The notes below the pieces were generated by a model. It was not told the origin of the DNA. It made no database searches and worked only from the letters and a program-made list of their open reading frames with translations. A stretch of 64,000 nt of DNA from Streptomyces lunaelactis (GTDB lineage Bacteria; Actinomycetota; Actinomycetes; Streptomycetales; Streptomycetaceae). The DNA lies in assembly GCF_003054555.1 (NCBI RefSeq), contig NZ_CP026304.1, positions 2,914,001-2,978,000 on the forward strand, read 5' to 3'. Shown here one piece after another: positions 10,278 to 19,327 of the stretch (the first letter of the stretch is position 1; each line of letters starts with the position of its first letter). Both the position numbers and the translations under genes were made by a program.

Positions 10278-10403
10278 CGCGGGTGCGGGCGGCGGGCCTT
10301 CGGGCTGTCGCTTGCCCAGTGGTTCTTCTCCTCGGTGCGGGGCGGACGCGGGTGGCGCGCCGCCCTCGGACGTGCGGGGGTGTTCCCTGGGGGCCCGCCC
10401 GGC

Positions 10404-11588
10404 TCACACCTGCTTGTGCAGGGAGATCTCGGGCTCGGCCGCCGCGCCGGGAACAGTCTGTGTTTGTTGCGTATCACCCAGCCTACGCGCCCGCCGCACA
10501 CCCGGTTCCACGCCCTTCGGCGCCGGGGGCCCGCCGACCAGCGCCCGCCAGGCGTCCCGCCTGGCCTGCCGTACGACCTCGCCGGCCGCCCGGAGCGCGG
10601 CACCGGCGGCCCGGCCCGTCTCGACAGCGGCCTTCTTCGCGGGACGCCAGATGGCGTCCCGCACCACGTGCCCCACGGGGGTGCAGATGTTCTGGTAGGT
10701 CCAGCGCACCGGCCGCCCGATCAGGTTCCAGGCGAGCCACTTGACTGCCCGGCCTACGGCCCGCGAGATGTATCCGGCGATGCGCCAGGCGACGCCGATC
10801 GCCGCGGCGATCTCCCGGCCGACCGGGGCGAGGATGTGGCGGTGCACCCAGACGACGGGCGTGACGAGCAGCGTCACGACGAGCCAGACGACCGCCGCCC
10901 ACAGTCCGCGGCACACCGTGCTCACGAGCCACGCGATGCCGTGGCCGAGCGGCGTCAGCAGCTGCCGATAGATCCACACCAGCGGCACCACGAGCCCGTA
11001 CGTCACCACCGGCACCACGACATACGTCCACAGCGCGACCCACGGCCACACGAACAGCGCCTTGCCGAGGAAGACGGCAAGCCAGGTCGTACCGAGCCCG
11101 AGCGGGGTGAGCAGTCGGCGGTAGATCCAGCCGAGCGGCGCGAGCAGCAGGTTCTCGACCAGCCGGGCCAGCCCGTGGCCGAGCGGCGTCAGCAGCTGCC
11201 GATAGATCCACACCAGCGGCACCACAAGCCCGTACGTCACCACCGGCACCACGACATATGTCCACAGCGCGACCCACGGCCACACGAACAGCGCCTTGCC
11301 GAGGAAGACGGCCAGCCACGCCGTCGCGAGAGCGAGCGGAGTGATCACGTTCTCGAAGACCCAGGCCAGCGCCCGGCCCAGCGGCCTCAGCAACACGCGC
11401 TCGACCGCACGGCCGCAGACGACAAGGAGGTCCCAGACCATCCGTACGGGAAGGACGACGAGCAGCACCACGATCCGCACCGGGATACGGATGAGCGTGG
11501 TCAGGCAGCCCTCGCCGGGCTCGTACTGCGCGGGCGCCTGATGATTCCCGTAAGGCTGAGGCGACTTCTCGAACTCCATGTCAGACAT
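10404..11588 (-). CDS. Hydrophobic repeat-containing membrane-associated protein
   Basis: I do not recognise a functional family for this 394-residue protein. After a polar N-terminus (MSDMEFEKSPQPYGNHQAP) it consists of about eight hydrophobic segments joined by WIYRQLLTPLGHG-like amphipathic turns, in which tryptophan/arginine-rich motifs such as VWxYRxLLTPLG recur roughly every 39 residues. Two 78-residue-spaced units are almost identical (see the DNA repeat). The last 110 residues are cationic and soluble (RPAKKAAVETGRAAGAALRAAGEV). It probably lies in or along the cytoplasmic membrane. It is 6 nt downstream of the acetyltransferase gene and upstream of the TIGR03936 gene, so it is co-transcribed with the radical-SAM/rne group. 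Confidence 0.75.
   Translation of the reverse strand: MSDMEFEKSPQPYGNHQAPAQYEPGEGCLTTLIRIPVRIVVLLVVLPVRMVWDLLVVCGRAVERVLLRPLGRALAWVFENVITPLALATAWLAVFLGKALFVWPWVALWTYVVVPVVTYGLVVPLVWIYRQLLTPLGHGLARLVENLLLAPLGWIYRRLLTPLGLGTTWLAVFLGKALFVWPWVALWTYVVVPVVTYGLVVPLVWIYRQLLTPLGHGIAWLVSTVCRGLWAAVVWLVVTLLVTPVVWVHRHILAPVGREIAAAIGVAWRIAGYISRAVGRAVKWLAWNLIGRPVRWTYQNICTPVGHVVRDAIWRPAKKAAVETGRAAGAALRAAGEVVRQARRDAWRALVGGPPAPKGVEPGVRRARRLGDTQQTQTVPGAAAEPEISLHKQV
10941..11312 (-). repeat. 138-bp near-identical internal duplication
   Basis: Bases 10941-11078 recur at 11175-11312 with only two differences in 138 bp that I could find, at a 234-bp (78-codon) offset that keeps frame. The intervening 96 bases encode a more diverged version of the same motif (LVENLLLAPLGWIYRRLLTPLG). 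This indicates a recent in-frame duplication or gene conversion within the hydrophobic protein. Confidence 0.85.
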
Positions 11589-11594
11589 GACGCG

Positions 11595-12128
11595 TCACAG
11601 GCCCGTCCGGATCCAGTACCTGCGTCTTAGCCCGCGCTCGTCCTCCAGTACCCCGCCGTTCGCCTCGATCACCCTGCGCGAGGCGTGGTTGTCGATGTCG
11701 CACGTGACGAGGACGGAATCGATGCCGAGCCGGCGCGCGTACGGAAGGGAGTCGCGCAGCATCGCGCCGGCGTGCCCGCGCCGCCGGGCGCTCGGTCGCA
11801 CGGCATAGCCGACGTGCCCGCCGAGCTCGAGGAGGAACGGGGTGAGACGGTGGCGTATGGCGAGCCGCCCGAGATACGTATCGCCGTCCACGTACCAGAG
11901 GTTGGTGTTCGGGACCCAGCCCTCGGGGCGCGGGCCGTCCTCCAGCGACTCGGCGTGCTGCCGTGCCACATACGCGGCGAAGACGTCCGGCTCCTGCCAG
12001 CTGCCGCCGAACTCCTCGACCTCGTGGGCGAGCACCGCGTTCGGGTCGGAGCCCTCGTCGAGGAACTCCTTCATCGCGCCGAGGAATGAGGCGTGAAAGC
12101 GGACGTCGGGGGCGATGAGCTGGGGCAT
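11595..12128 (-). CDS. GNAT-family N-acetyltransferase
   Basis: The 177-residue protein is a single GNAT domain. Beta strands around LWYVDGDTYLGRLAIRHRL and HVGYAVRPSARRRGHAGAML carry the acetyl-CoA pyrophosphate loop (RRRGHAG, matching Q/R-x-x-G-x-G/A), followed by VLVTCDIDNHASRRVIEANGGVLED, the usual motif B with the conserved asparagine. ATG 12128 (MPQLIAPDVRFH) is preferred over an in-frame start at 12308 that would overlap the neighbouring gene. The substrate is unknown. It sits between the two radical-SAM-linked genes and is separated by 6 nt from the hydrophobic protein downstream. Confidence 0.85.
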   Translation of the reverse strand: MPQLIAPDVRFHASFLGAMKEFLDEGSDPNAVLAHEVEEFGGSWQEPDVFAAYVARQHAESLEDGPRPEGWVPNTNLWYVDGDTYLGRLAIRHRLTPFLLELGGHVGYAVRPSARRRGHAGAMLRDSLPYARRLGIDSVLVTCDIDNHASRRVIEANGGVLEDERGLRRRYWIRTGL

Positions 12129-12214
12129 CGCCCCATTGTGCCGGGTGGCGCGACGGCCCGGCCACGGGGTTCCCCCACGCGGCCGGGCCGTCGCCACGAG
12201 CCTTCGTACCGGCG

Positions 12215-14140
12215 CTACTTGACCACGGTGAGAGGCAAGAGCTTCTTGCCGGTGGGCCCGATTTGAATGGAAGTGTCCATGGCGGGGCAGACACCGCAGT
12301 CGAAGCACGGCGTCCAGCGGCAGTCCTCGACCTCGGTCTCGTCGAGCGAGTCCTGCCAGTCCTCCCAGAGCCAGTCCTTGTCGAGACCGGAGTCCAGGTG
12401 GTCCCAGGGCAGGACCTCCTCGTACGTGCGCTCACGGGTGGTGTACCAGTCGACGTCCACCCCGAACGCGGGCAGCGTCTTCTCGGCGCTGGCCATCCAG
12501 AGGTCGTAACTGAAGTGCTCGCGCCAGCCGTCGAAGCGGCCGCCGGCCTCGTAGACGGCGCGGATGACCGAGCCGATGCGGCGGTCGCCGCGCGAGAGCA
12601 GGCCCTCGACGATGCCGGGCTTGCCGTCGTGGTAGCGGAAGCCGATCGAGCGGCCGTACTTCTTGTCGCCGCGGATCTTGTCGCGCAGCTTCTGCAGCCG
12701 CGCGTCCGTCTCCTCGGCGCTCAGCTGCGGGGCCCACTGGAACGGCGTGTGCGGCTTGGGCACGAAGCCGCCGATCGACACGGTGCAGCGGATGTCGTTC
12801 TGGCCGGAGATCTTGCGGCCCTCGGCGATGACCTTGACCGCCATGTCGCCGATCTGCAGCACGTCCTCGTCGGTCTCGGTGGGCAAGCCGCACATGAAGT
12901 ACAGCTTCACCTGACGCCAGCCGTTGCCGTACGCCGTCGAGACCGTACGGATCAGGTCCTCCTCGGAGACCATCTTGTTGATGACCTTGCGCATGCGCTC
13001 CGAGCCGCCCTCGGGGGCGAAGGTGAGACCCGACCGACGGCCGTTCCTGGTCAGCTCGTTGGCGAGGTCCACGTTGAACGCGTCGACACGGGTCGACGGC
13101 AGGGACAGGCCGATCTTGTCCTCGGTGTACCGGTCGGCGAGGCCCTTGGCGATCTCGCCGATCTCGCTGTGGTCGGCGGAGGAGAGCGAGAGCAGTCCGA
13201 CCTCTTCGAAGCCGGTCGCCTTGAGGCCCTTCTCGACCATGTCGCCGATGCCGGTGATGCTCCGCTCCCGCACCGGGCGCGTGATCATGCCGGCCTGGCA
13301 GAAACGGCAGCCGCGGGTGCAGCCGCGGAAGATCTCGACGGACATCCGCTCATGGACGGTCTCGGCGAGCGGCACGAGGGGCTGCTTGGGGTACGGCCAC
13401 TCGTCGAGGTCCATGACGGTGTGCTTGGACACCCGCCACGGGACACCCGACTTGTTCGGGACGACCCGGGCGATGCGGCCGTCGGGCAGGTACTCGACGT
13501 CGTAGAAGCGCGGGACGTAGACGCTGCCGGTCCTCGAGAGCCGGAACAGCACCTCGTCGCGGCCGCCGGGACGGCCCTCGGCCTTCCAGGCGCGGACGAT
13601 CTCGGTGATCTCCAGGACCGCCTGCTCGCCGTCGCCGATGACCGCGCAGTCGATGAAGTCCGCGACCGGCTCGGGGTTGAAGGCGGCGTGCCCGCCCGCC
13701 AGCACGATCGGGTCGTCGACTGTCCGGTCCCTGGACTCGAGCGGGATGCCCGCGAGGTCGAGGGCGGTGAGCATATTGGTGTAGCCGAGCTCGGTGGAGA
13801 AGCTCAGCCCGAAGACGTCGAAGGCCTTCACGGGGCGGTGCGCGTCCACGGTGAACTGCGGGACCTTGTGCTCGCGCATCAGCGCTTCGAGGTCCGGCCA
13901 GACGCTGTACGTGCGCTCGGCCAGCACCCCCTCACGCTCGTTGAGTACCTCGTAGAGGATCATGACGCCCTGGTTGGGCAGTCCGACCTCGTACGCGTCG
14001 GGGTACATGAGCGCCCAGCGGACATCGCAGGCGTCCCAGTCCTTGACGGTGGAGTTGAGCTCTCCGCCGACGTACTGGATCGGCTTCTGGACGTGCGGGA
14101 GAAGCGCTTCCAGGCGTGGGAAGACCGACTCGACAGGCAT
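12215..14140 (-). CDS. TIGR03960 family B12-binding-domain radical SAM protein
   Basis: The 641-residue enzyme has an N-terminal cobalamin-binding-like Rossmann region (about 1-190; MYPDAYEVGLPNQGV, GLSFSTELGYTNML, LAGGHAAFNPEPVADF) and a central radical SAM barrel whose [4Fe-4S] cluster is bound by Cys274, Cys278 and Cys281 (CTRGCRFCQAG). A second cysteine group, CFDCGVCPAMD, lies near the C-terminus (about residues 611-621) and could hold an auxiliary cluster. The family is widespread in actinobacteria and firmicutes next to TIGR03936 and rne/rng, but its substrate is not established. It heads the five-gene minus-strand group ending in rne. Confidence 0.92.
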   Translation of the reverse strand: MPVESVFPRLEALLPHVQKPIQYVGGELNSTVKDWDACDVRWALMYPDAYEVGLPNQGVMILYEVLNEREGVLAERTYSVWPDLEALMREHKVPQFTVDAHRPVKAFDVFGLSFSTELGYTNMLTALDLAGIPLESRDRTVDDPIVLAGGHAAFNPEPVADFIDCAVIGDGEQAVLEITEIVRAWKAEGRPGGRDEVLFRLSRTGSVYVPRFYDVEYLPDGRIARVVPNKSGVPWRVSKHTVMDLDEWPYPKQPLVPLAETVHERMSVEIFRGCTRGCRFCQAGMITRPVRERSITGIGDMVEKGLKATGFEEVGLLSLSSADHSEIGEIAKGLADRYTEDKIGLSLPSTRVDAFNVDLANELTRNGRRSGLTFAPEGGSERMRKVINKMVSEEDLIRTVSTAYGNGWRQVKLYFMCGLPTETDEDVLQIGDMAVKVIAEGRKISGQNDIRCTVSIGGFVPKPHTPFQWAPQLSAEETDARLQKLRDKIRGDKKYGRSIGFRYHDGKPGIVEGLLSRGDRRIGSVIRAVYEAGGRFDGWREHFSYDLWMASAEKTLPAFGVDVDWYTTRERTYEEVLPWDHLDSGLDKDWLWEDWQDSLDETEVEDCRWTPCFDCGVCPAMDTSIQIGPTGKKLLPLTVVK

Positions 14141-14191
14141 CGTGGTGTCTCTCGTGAGCGGGCAAGGTGACCATCCAGCGTACCCCGGTGC

Positions 14192-15724
14192 TCAGCCGGT
14201 CAGATCCGCCCGAAGTTTCGGGACGGACGCCTTGGCCCACACGCCGGGCAGCTCCGCCTCGCGCTCGGCGGCCTGCGCCTCCTCGTGGCCGTAGAGCAGT
14301 CCCCAGGAGAAGGCCGACTCCCCTGCCGCATGGGCCTGGATCGCGAGATTCCGCAGCGCCTCGCGGGCGACGACGCTGTCCTGATGGTCGCCGAGGACCG
14401 TCTGGACGGCCTTCATCCGCCTGGCGAAGTTCCTGGCCGCCTTGCCGAGCGGCGGTGTCGCCGCCTCGCCCGCGTACCTGGCGCGCTTCGCGGCCTTGCG
14501 GGCGTCGTGCATGGCCAGGTCCCGCGCCTCGCCGGGCGGGAGCTCCAGCGCGTGGCCGGTCCGGGCGGCCAGCCGGTCGTAGTCCTTGAGAACCGCCCTG
14601 GGGATCACCCTGGAGGGCTCGCCGGACGCCGCCTTCAGCAGCGGCGGGTCGGCGAGCAGTGCGTCCAGCGACTCCAGGAGCGCGAGGTAGCGCTTGCTGT
14701 CGAGCACGGCGACGGCCTTGCGGCGTGCGCCCGAGCCATGGGCGACGCTCCACAGGCGCAGCCGCCCGCGTACCGGGCCGAGCAGCAGGGTCCTGGGCAG
14801 TGCGTCGATCCTCGACTTGAGCCGCTCGGTGAGCACCTCCTGGTCCCGGGCGACGCCCAGCTCGGCCGCGAGCCACTTGAGCTCCTCGCCGATGGGGTCG
14901 GTGACGCTCCGGTCGACGACCTTTCCGTATGTCTTGAACGCGCTGCGCATCCTCCTGGTGGCGACCCGCATCTGATGGACGGAGTCGGGCAGATCGCGGC
15001 GCACGGCGGGGTCGTACGAGATGAGGGCGTCGGCCTGTTCCCGCAGGTAGGCGAGGATGTGCTCGCCGGCGGTCCGGGGGGCGTGCTCGGGCGGGGCCAC
15101 GGCCTTCCGGGCGCGCTCGCCCTTGGGGGCGGTCTCCGCCAGGGCCCTGGCCAGCTTGGACGGGGACTCGGCCGGGAGCACGCCCGCCTTGCGGAGCTTC
15201 TTCTCGACCGCGTCGAGGAAGGCCGGGTCCGCGTCGTCAGCGAGCTCGACCTCGATCTCGTCCCACTGGGCGGTGCGGCCGCCGTCCGTGAGACGCTCCG
15301 CGCGTACGGCGTCCCTGCTGAGCTCGGCCAGCAGCGCGCCGTCCGCGTCCACCAGGTGGCGCACGTCCCTGGAGGACAGCAGCCGTACCACGGGGACGAG
15401 TTCGGCGTCCCGTGTGCGCGCCCGGACCAGCGCCGCCAGGGTCCGCGGGATCGGCTCGGACAGCGGTGCGCTGATCTCGTCCCGTACGCCCGGTGCGACG
15501 GGGAGCTTGAGGTGCCAGCCCGCGTCGGCGCCGCCCGTTCTGTGGCGCAGGGTGATCGAGGCGGCGGCAAGCCGCAGGTCGGCCGTGTCGTAGTAGACAG
15601 CGTCGAGCTCGGCGACGCCCTTGTCGACGACGGCCGACACCCCTGACACCTTGGTCAGGTCCGGCAGCCTGGTCTCGGGAGTGGCTTCATATTTCCGCTC
15701 GATCTCGCGCTTCGTATCCGCCAT
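14192..15724 (-). CDS. CYTH and CHAD domain-containing protein
   Basis: The 510-residue protein joins two polyphosphate-related domains. The N-terminal CYTH tunnel domain has the signature ExExK (Glu7, Glu9, Lys11) and arginine/lysine strands such as ASITLRHRTGG, which bind triphosphates with metal ions. The C-terminal CHAD domain (about 225-510) has the conserved histidines and arginines in SVHQMRVATRRMRSAFKTYG and DARKAAKRARYAGEA, which bind inorganic polyphosphate. It may be a triphosphatase or a polyphosphate-granule protein; the two activities cannot be separated from sequence. It ends 51 nt before the TIGR03960 start, so it could share its transcript. Confidence 0.9.
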   Translation of the reverse strand: MADTKREIERKYEATPETRLPDLTKVSGVSAVVDKGVAELDAVYYDTADLRLAAASITLRHRTGGADAGWHLKLPVAPGVRDEISAPLSEPIPRTLAALVRARTRDAELVPVVRLLSSRDVRHLVDADGALLAELSRDAVRAERLTDGGRTAQWDEIEVELADDADPAFLDAVEKKLRKAGVLPAESPSKLARALAETAPKGERARKAVAPPEHAPRTAGEHILAYLREQADALISYDPAVRRDLPDSVHQMRVATRRMRSAFKTYGKVVDRSVTDPIGEELKWLAAELGVARDQEVLTERLKSRIDALPRTLLLGPVRGRLRLWSVAHGSGARRKAVAVLDSKRYLALLESLDALLADPPLLKAASGEPSRVIPRAVLKDYDRLAARTGHALELPPGEARDLAMHDARKAAKRARYAGEAATPPLGKAARNFARRMKAVQTVLGDHQDSVVAREALRNLAIQAHAAGESAFSWGLLYGHEEAQAAEREAELPGVWAKASVPKLRADLTG

Positions 15725-15774
15725 GAACCGAATCTAGTTGCCCAAACGTCTCCGCGGGAGCCCCAGCTGTTCAT

Positions 15775-15943
15775 TTAGGCCCTGTCCGGGCGATCTTGTC
15801 GGGCCCTCGACGCCAGCTACGGCACCTCGCTGCGTTGTCGGAGTCGCCCAAGTACGTCCAGTACGAGAGCGATCCTCCGCCTTGCGATGCACCGCATCTG
15901 ACGCCGCGGGCTGATCCTCGAAGATCGCCCGGACAGGGCCTAA
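15775..15943. mobile_element. MITE-like palindromic element with 23-bp perfect terminal inverted repeats
   Basis: A 169-bp segment between the CYTH-CHAD gene and rodA is bounded by perfect 23-bp inverted repeats (15775-15797 and 15921-15943; each begins TTAGGCCCTGTCCGGGCGAT). The outermost bases are TTA/TAA, so a shorter element starting at GGCCCTGTCC would be flanked by TA dinucleotides, as after insertion of IS630- or IS5-type elements. No transposase is encoded. The right arm supplies the TAG stop of rodA (15940-15942). Similar sequences recur in streptomycete genomes from memory, which I cannot verify here. Confidence 0.7.
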
Positions 15944-17142
15944 GCCGTTATCGGTCGCTGAACCTTGATCGACTGGAGCAGCCCGACCGCGACCCAGACC
16001 GCGAACATCGACGAGCCTCCGTACGACACGAACGGCAGCGGCAGCCCCGCCACCGGCATGATGCCGAGCGTCATCCCGATGTTCTCGAAGGCCTGGAAGG
16101 CGAACCAGGCGATGATCCCGGCCGCGACGATCGTGCCGTACAGCTCGGTCGTCCCGCGTGCGATACGGCAGGCACGCCACAGCACGACGCCGATCAGCAG
16201 CAGGATCAGTCCCGCCCCCAGGAAGCCGAGCTCCTCGCCCGCCACCGTGAAGACGAAGTCCGTCTGCTGTTCGGGCACGAACTGGCCGGTGGTCTGGGAG
16301 CCCTTGAACAGGCCCGTGCCGGTCAGTCCGCCCGAGCCGATCGCGATCCGCGCCTGGTTGGTGTTGTAGCCGACACCGGCCGGGTCGAGCTCCGGGTTGG
16401 CGAACGCCGCGAAGCGGTTGATCTGGTACTCGTCGAGCACTCCGAGCATCGTGACCAGGACACCGCCCATGACTCCCGCGCCGATCAGCCCGAGGATCCA
16501 GCGGTTGGAGGCGCCCGAGGCGAGCAGCACCCCGAGCACGATCACCGCCATCACCATCACCGAGCCGAGGTCCGGCATCAGCATCACGATCGCCATCGGC
16601 AGGACCGCGAGGCCCAGCGACTTGGCGACCGTCCGGTGGTCGGGGTGCAGCTGGTCACCGGCGTCCACGCGGGCCGCCAGCATCATCGCCATCCCCAGAA
16701 TGATCGTGATCTTCACGAACTCCGAGGGCTGGAGGGAGAAGCCGCCGCCGATCACGATCCACGCGTGCGCGCCGTTGATGGTCGCCCCGAGCGGGGTGAG
16801 GACCAGCAGGACCAGCAGGACGGAGAGCCCGTACAGGACCGGGACCGCGCCGCGCAGGGTGCGGTGCCCGAGCCAGATCGTGCCGACCATCAGCGCCAGG
16901 CCGATACCGGTGTTGAGGGCGTGCCGGAACAGGAAGTAGTACGGGTCGCCCTGGTTGAGCTCGGTGCGGTTACGGGTCGCCGACCACACCAGCAGGGAGC
17001 CCACGAAGGACAGCGCGAGCGCGGACAGCAGTATCGGCCAGTCGAGCCGGCGCATCACGGAGTCGCGGGCGCTCAGCAGGGACCACAGTCCGCCCGGCTT
17101 GGGCCCGTACCCGGGGACGGAGAAGCCATTGGTGCCGGCCAT
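15940..17142 (-). CDS. rodA: RodA/FtsW/SpoVE-family SEDS peptidoglycan glycosyltransferase
   Basis: The 400-residue integral membrane enzyme polymerises lipid II into glycan strands with its class B PBP partner. About ten membrane segments are visible, plus the SEDS landmarks NGAHAWIVIGGGFSLQPSEFVKI, MLMPDLGSVMV (with the catalytic Asp), FVPEQQTDFVFTVAGEELGF and PLPFVSYGGSSM. ATG 17142 lies 3 nt after the pbp2 stop, so the pair is coupled. In S. coelicolor the equivalent gene (sfr) ends the mre operon and acts in sporulation wall synthesis. The stop codon lies in the inverted repeat of a MITE-like element. Confidence 0.93.
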   Translation of the reverse strand: MAGTNGFSVPGYGPKPGGLWSLLSARDSVMRRLDWPILLSALALSFVGSLLVWSATRNRTELNQGDPYYFLFRHALNTGIGLALMVGTIWLGHRTLRGAVPVLYGLSVLLVLLVLTPLGATINGAHAWIVIGGGFSLQPSEFVKITIILGMAMMLAARVDAGDQLHPDHRTVAKSLGLAVLPMAIVMLMPDLGSVMVMAVIVLGVLLASGASNRWILGLIGAGVMGGVLVTMLGVLDEYQINRFAAFANPELDPAGVGYNTNQARIAIGSGGLTGTGLFKGSQTTGQFVPEQQTDFVFTVAGEELGFLGAGLILLLIGVVLWRACRIARGTTELYGTIVAAGIIAWFAFQAFENIGMTLGIMPVAGLPLPFVSYGGSSMFAVWVAVGLLQSIKVQRPITA

Positions 17143-17145
17143 GTC

Positions 17146-19314
17146 TCAGTCCCTCCGCGCGGGCGGGCCCGCGAGCTGCGCCGTCTCGTCCGGGGATTCC
17201 TTCTCCTCCGGCTCGTACGGCTCGATCTTCGGGGCGTCGATGGAGCCGTCCGCCTCGATCTTCGGCAGTGCCGTCTGCGGCTTGGGCAGCAGGGCCTTCT
17301 TCAGGTCCTGGCCGCCCTCCTCGTCGAGGCCGTACATCGCCTCGTAGATGTTGCGGACGGCGGGGCCCGACGCACCGGATCCCGTACCACCCTGGGCGAT
17401 CGTCATGATGATCGTGTAGTCCTCGGTGTACGAGACGAACCAGGAGGTCGTCTGCTTGCCGTAGACCTCCGCCGTACCCGTCTTGGCGTGCATCGGGATC
17501 TTGTCCTGCGGCCAGCCGCCGAATCGCCAGGCGGCGGAACCACGGGTCGTGACTCCCGCGAGGGCTTCGTCTATCTGGTCGCGGGTCTCGCCCGTGAACG
17601 GCAGTTTGCCGTGCGAGGCGGGCTTGATCTCCTGGACCGTCTTGCCGTCCGCGCCGACCACGGCCTTGCCGATGGTGGGGTTGTAGAGCGTGCCGCCGTT
17701 GGCGATGGCGGCGTAGATCGTGGCCATCTGGATCGGCGTGACCAGGATGTCGCCCTGTCCGATCGAGTAGTTGACGGAGTCACCGGCGCGCATCCGGTTG
17801 CCTTCGAGGCAGTTCTCGTACGCGATCTTCTCGACGTAGTCGCCGTTCTTCTTGCCCTGCCTGCACCAGCCGTCCTTGTTGGCCTCCCAGAAGCTCTGCT
17901 TCCACTGGCGGTCCGGGACGCGGCCCCTGACCTCGTTGGGGAGGTCGATGCCGGTCTCCTTGCCGAGACCGAACTGGTGGGCGGTCTTGTAGAACCAGTC
18001 GTTGGTCTTCTTCTTGGGCTTGGTGCCGCCGTCCTTCTGCCACTCCTGGTGGGCGAGGCCGTAGAAGACGGTGTCGCAGGAGACCTCCAGGGCCCGGCCG
18101 AGGCCGATACTGCCGTAGCCCTTGGACTCGAAGTTCTTGAAGACCTGGCCGCCGACGGAGTACGAGCTGGGGCACGGGTAGTCGCCGTCGAAGGGGTACC
18201 CGGCGTTGACCGCGGCCGTCGAGGAGATGACCTTGAAGATCGAGCCGGGTGCCGCCTGGCCCTGGATCGCACGGTTCAGCAGCGGGTAGTTGGAGTCCTT
18301 GCCGGTGAGCTTGGCGTAGTCCTTGCCGGAGATGCCGCCGACCCAGGAGTTGGGGTCGTACGTCGGCTGGGATGCCATCGAGATGATCCGGCCGGTCTTG
18401 TTCTCCATCACCACGACGGCGCCGGCGTCCGCCTTGTAGTTCTCGTCCGTGTTCTTGTCGAACTCCAGGCGGGCGGCCTTCATCGCCCCGTTGAGCTCGT
18501 ACTCGGCGACCGCCTGCACGCGCGCGTCGATCGAGGTGACGAGGTTGGCGCCGGGCTGGGCCTCGTCCTTCGCAGCCTGGCCGATGACGCGGCCGAGGTT
18601 GTCGACCTCGTAGCGGGTGACGCCGGCCTTGCCGCGCAGCTCCTTGTCGTAGGTGCGCTCGATGCCCGAGCGGCCGATCTGGTCGGAGCGGAGGAAGGGC
18701 GAGTCGCTGTCCTTGGCCTTGGTGATCTCCTCGTCGGTGACGGGCGAGAGATAGCCGAGGACCTGCGCGGTGTTGGTCTTGCCGGGCGCCGTGTAGCGGC
18801 GTACGGCGGTGGGCTCGGCAGTGATGCCGGGGAAGTCCTCGGCGCGCTCACGGATCTGCAGAGCCTGCTGGGTGGTGGCCTCGTCGGTGACCGGGATCGG
18901 CTGGTACGGGGAGCCGTTCCAGCAGGGCTGCGGGGTCTTGGCGTCGCAGAGCCTGACCTTGTCCGTGACGTCCTTCGGCTTCATGCCGAGGACACCGGCG
19001 AGCCGGGTGAGGACGCCCTTGCCGTCGTCCTTCATCTTCATCAGCTCGGTGCGGGACGCGGAGACCACGAGCCGGGTCTCGTTGTCGGCGAGCGGAACGC
19101 CGCGGGCGTCGAGGATCGCGCCGCGGACGGCCGGCTGGACCACCTGCTGGACGTGGTTGTTCTTCGCCTCGTCGGTGTACTCGTCACCATTGCGGATCTG
19201 GAGATACCAGAGGCGTCCGCCGAGGGTGAGGAGGAGGGAGAAGACGAGTACCTGAATGACGACGAGCCGGATCTGGACCCGGGGGGTCCGCCCCGTCTCC
19301 GGAATGTTGCTCAC
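17146..19314 (-). CDS. mrdA: Penicillin-binding protein 2 (class B transpeptidase)
   Basis: The 722-residue enzyme cross-links peptidoglycan at the outer membrane face. A single N-terminal membrane anchor (VVIQVLVFSLLLTLGGRLWYL, about 16-36) is followed by the dimerisation domain and a transpeptidase domain with active-site Ser at about 358 in PGSIFK, the SVN triad at about 512 and KTGT at about 610. GTG 19314 (SNIPETGRTPRVQ) is preferred; longer in-frame extensions overlap mreD. It lies 13 nt downstream of mreD and 3 nt before rodA, the canonical SEDS-bPBP pairing. The C-terminal 60 residues are charged and proline-rich. Confidence 0.93.
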   Translation of the reverse strand: MSNIPETGRTPRVQIRLVVIQVLVFSLLLTLGGRLWYLQIRNGDEYTDEAKNNHVQQVVQPAVRGAILDARGVPLADNETRLVVSASRTELMKMKDDGKGVLTRLAGVLGMKPKDVTDKVRLCDAKTPQPCWNGSPYQPIPVTDEATTQQALQIRERAEDFPGITAEPTAVRRYTAPGKTNTAQVLGYLSPVTDEEITKAKDSDSPFLRSDQIGRSGIERTYDKELRGKAGVTRYEVDNLGRVIGQAAKDEAQPGANLVTSIDARVQAVAEYELNGAMKAARLEFDKNTDENYKADAGAVVVMENKTGRIISMASQPTYDPNSWVGGISGKDYAKLTGKDSNYPLLNRAIQGQAAPGSIFKVISSTAAVNAGYPFDGDYPCPSSYSVGGQVFKNFESKGYGSIGLGRALEVSCDTVFYGLAHQEWQKDGGTKPKKKTNDWFYKTAHQFGLGKETGIDLPNEVRGRVPDRQWKQSFWEANKDGWCRQGKKNGDYVEKIAYENCLEGNRMRAGDSVNYSIGQGDILVTPIQMATIYAAIANGGTLYNPTIGKAVVGADGKTVQEIKPASHGKLPFTGETRDQIDEALAGVTTRGSAAWRFGGWPQDKIPMHAKTGTAEVYGKQTTSWFVSYTEDYTIIMTIAQGGTGSGASGPAVRNIYEAMYGLDEEGGQDLKKALLPKPQTALPKIEADGSIDAPKIEPYEPEEKESPDETAQLAGPPARRD

Positions 19315-19327
19315 GCTGCCCCCTCGG

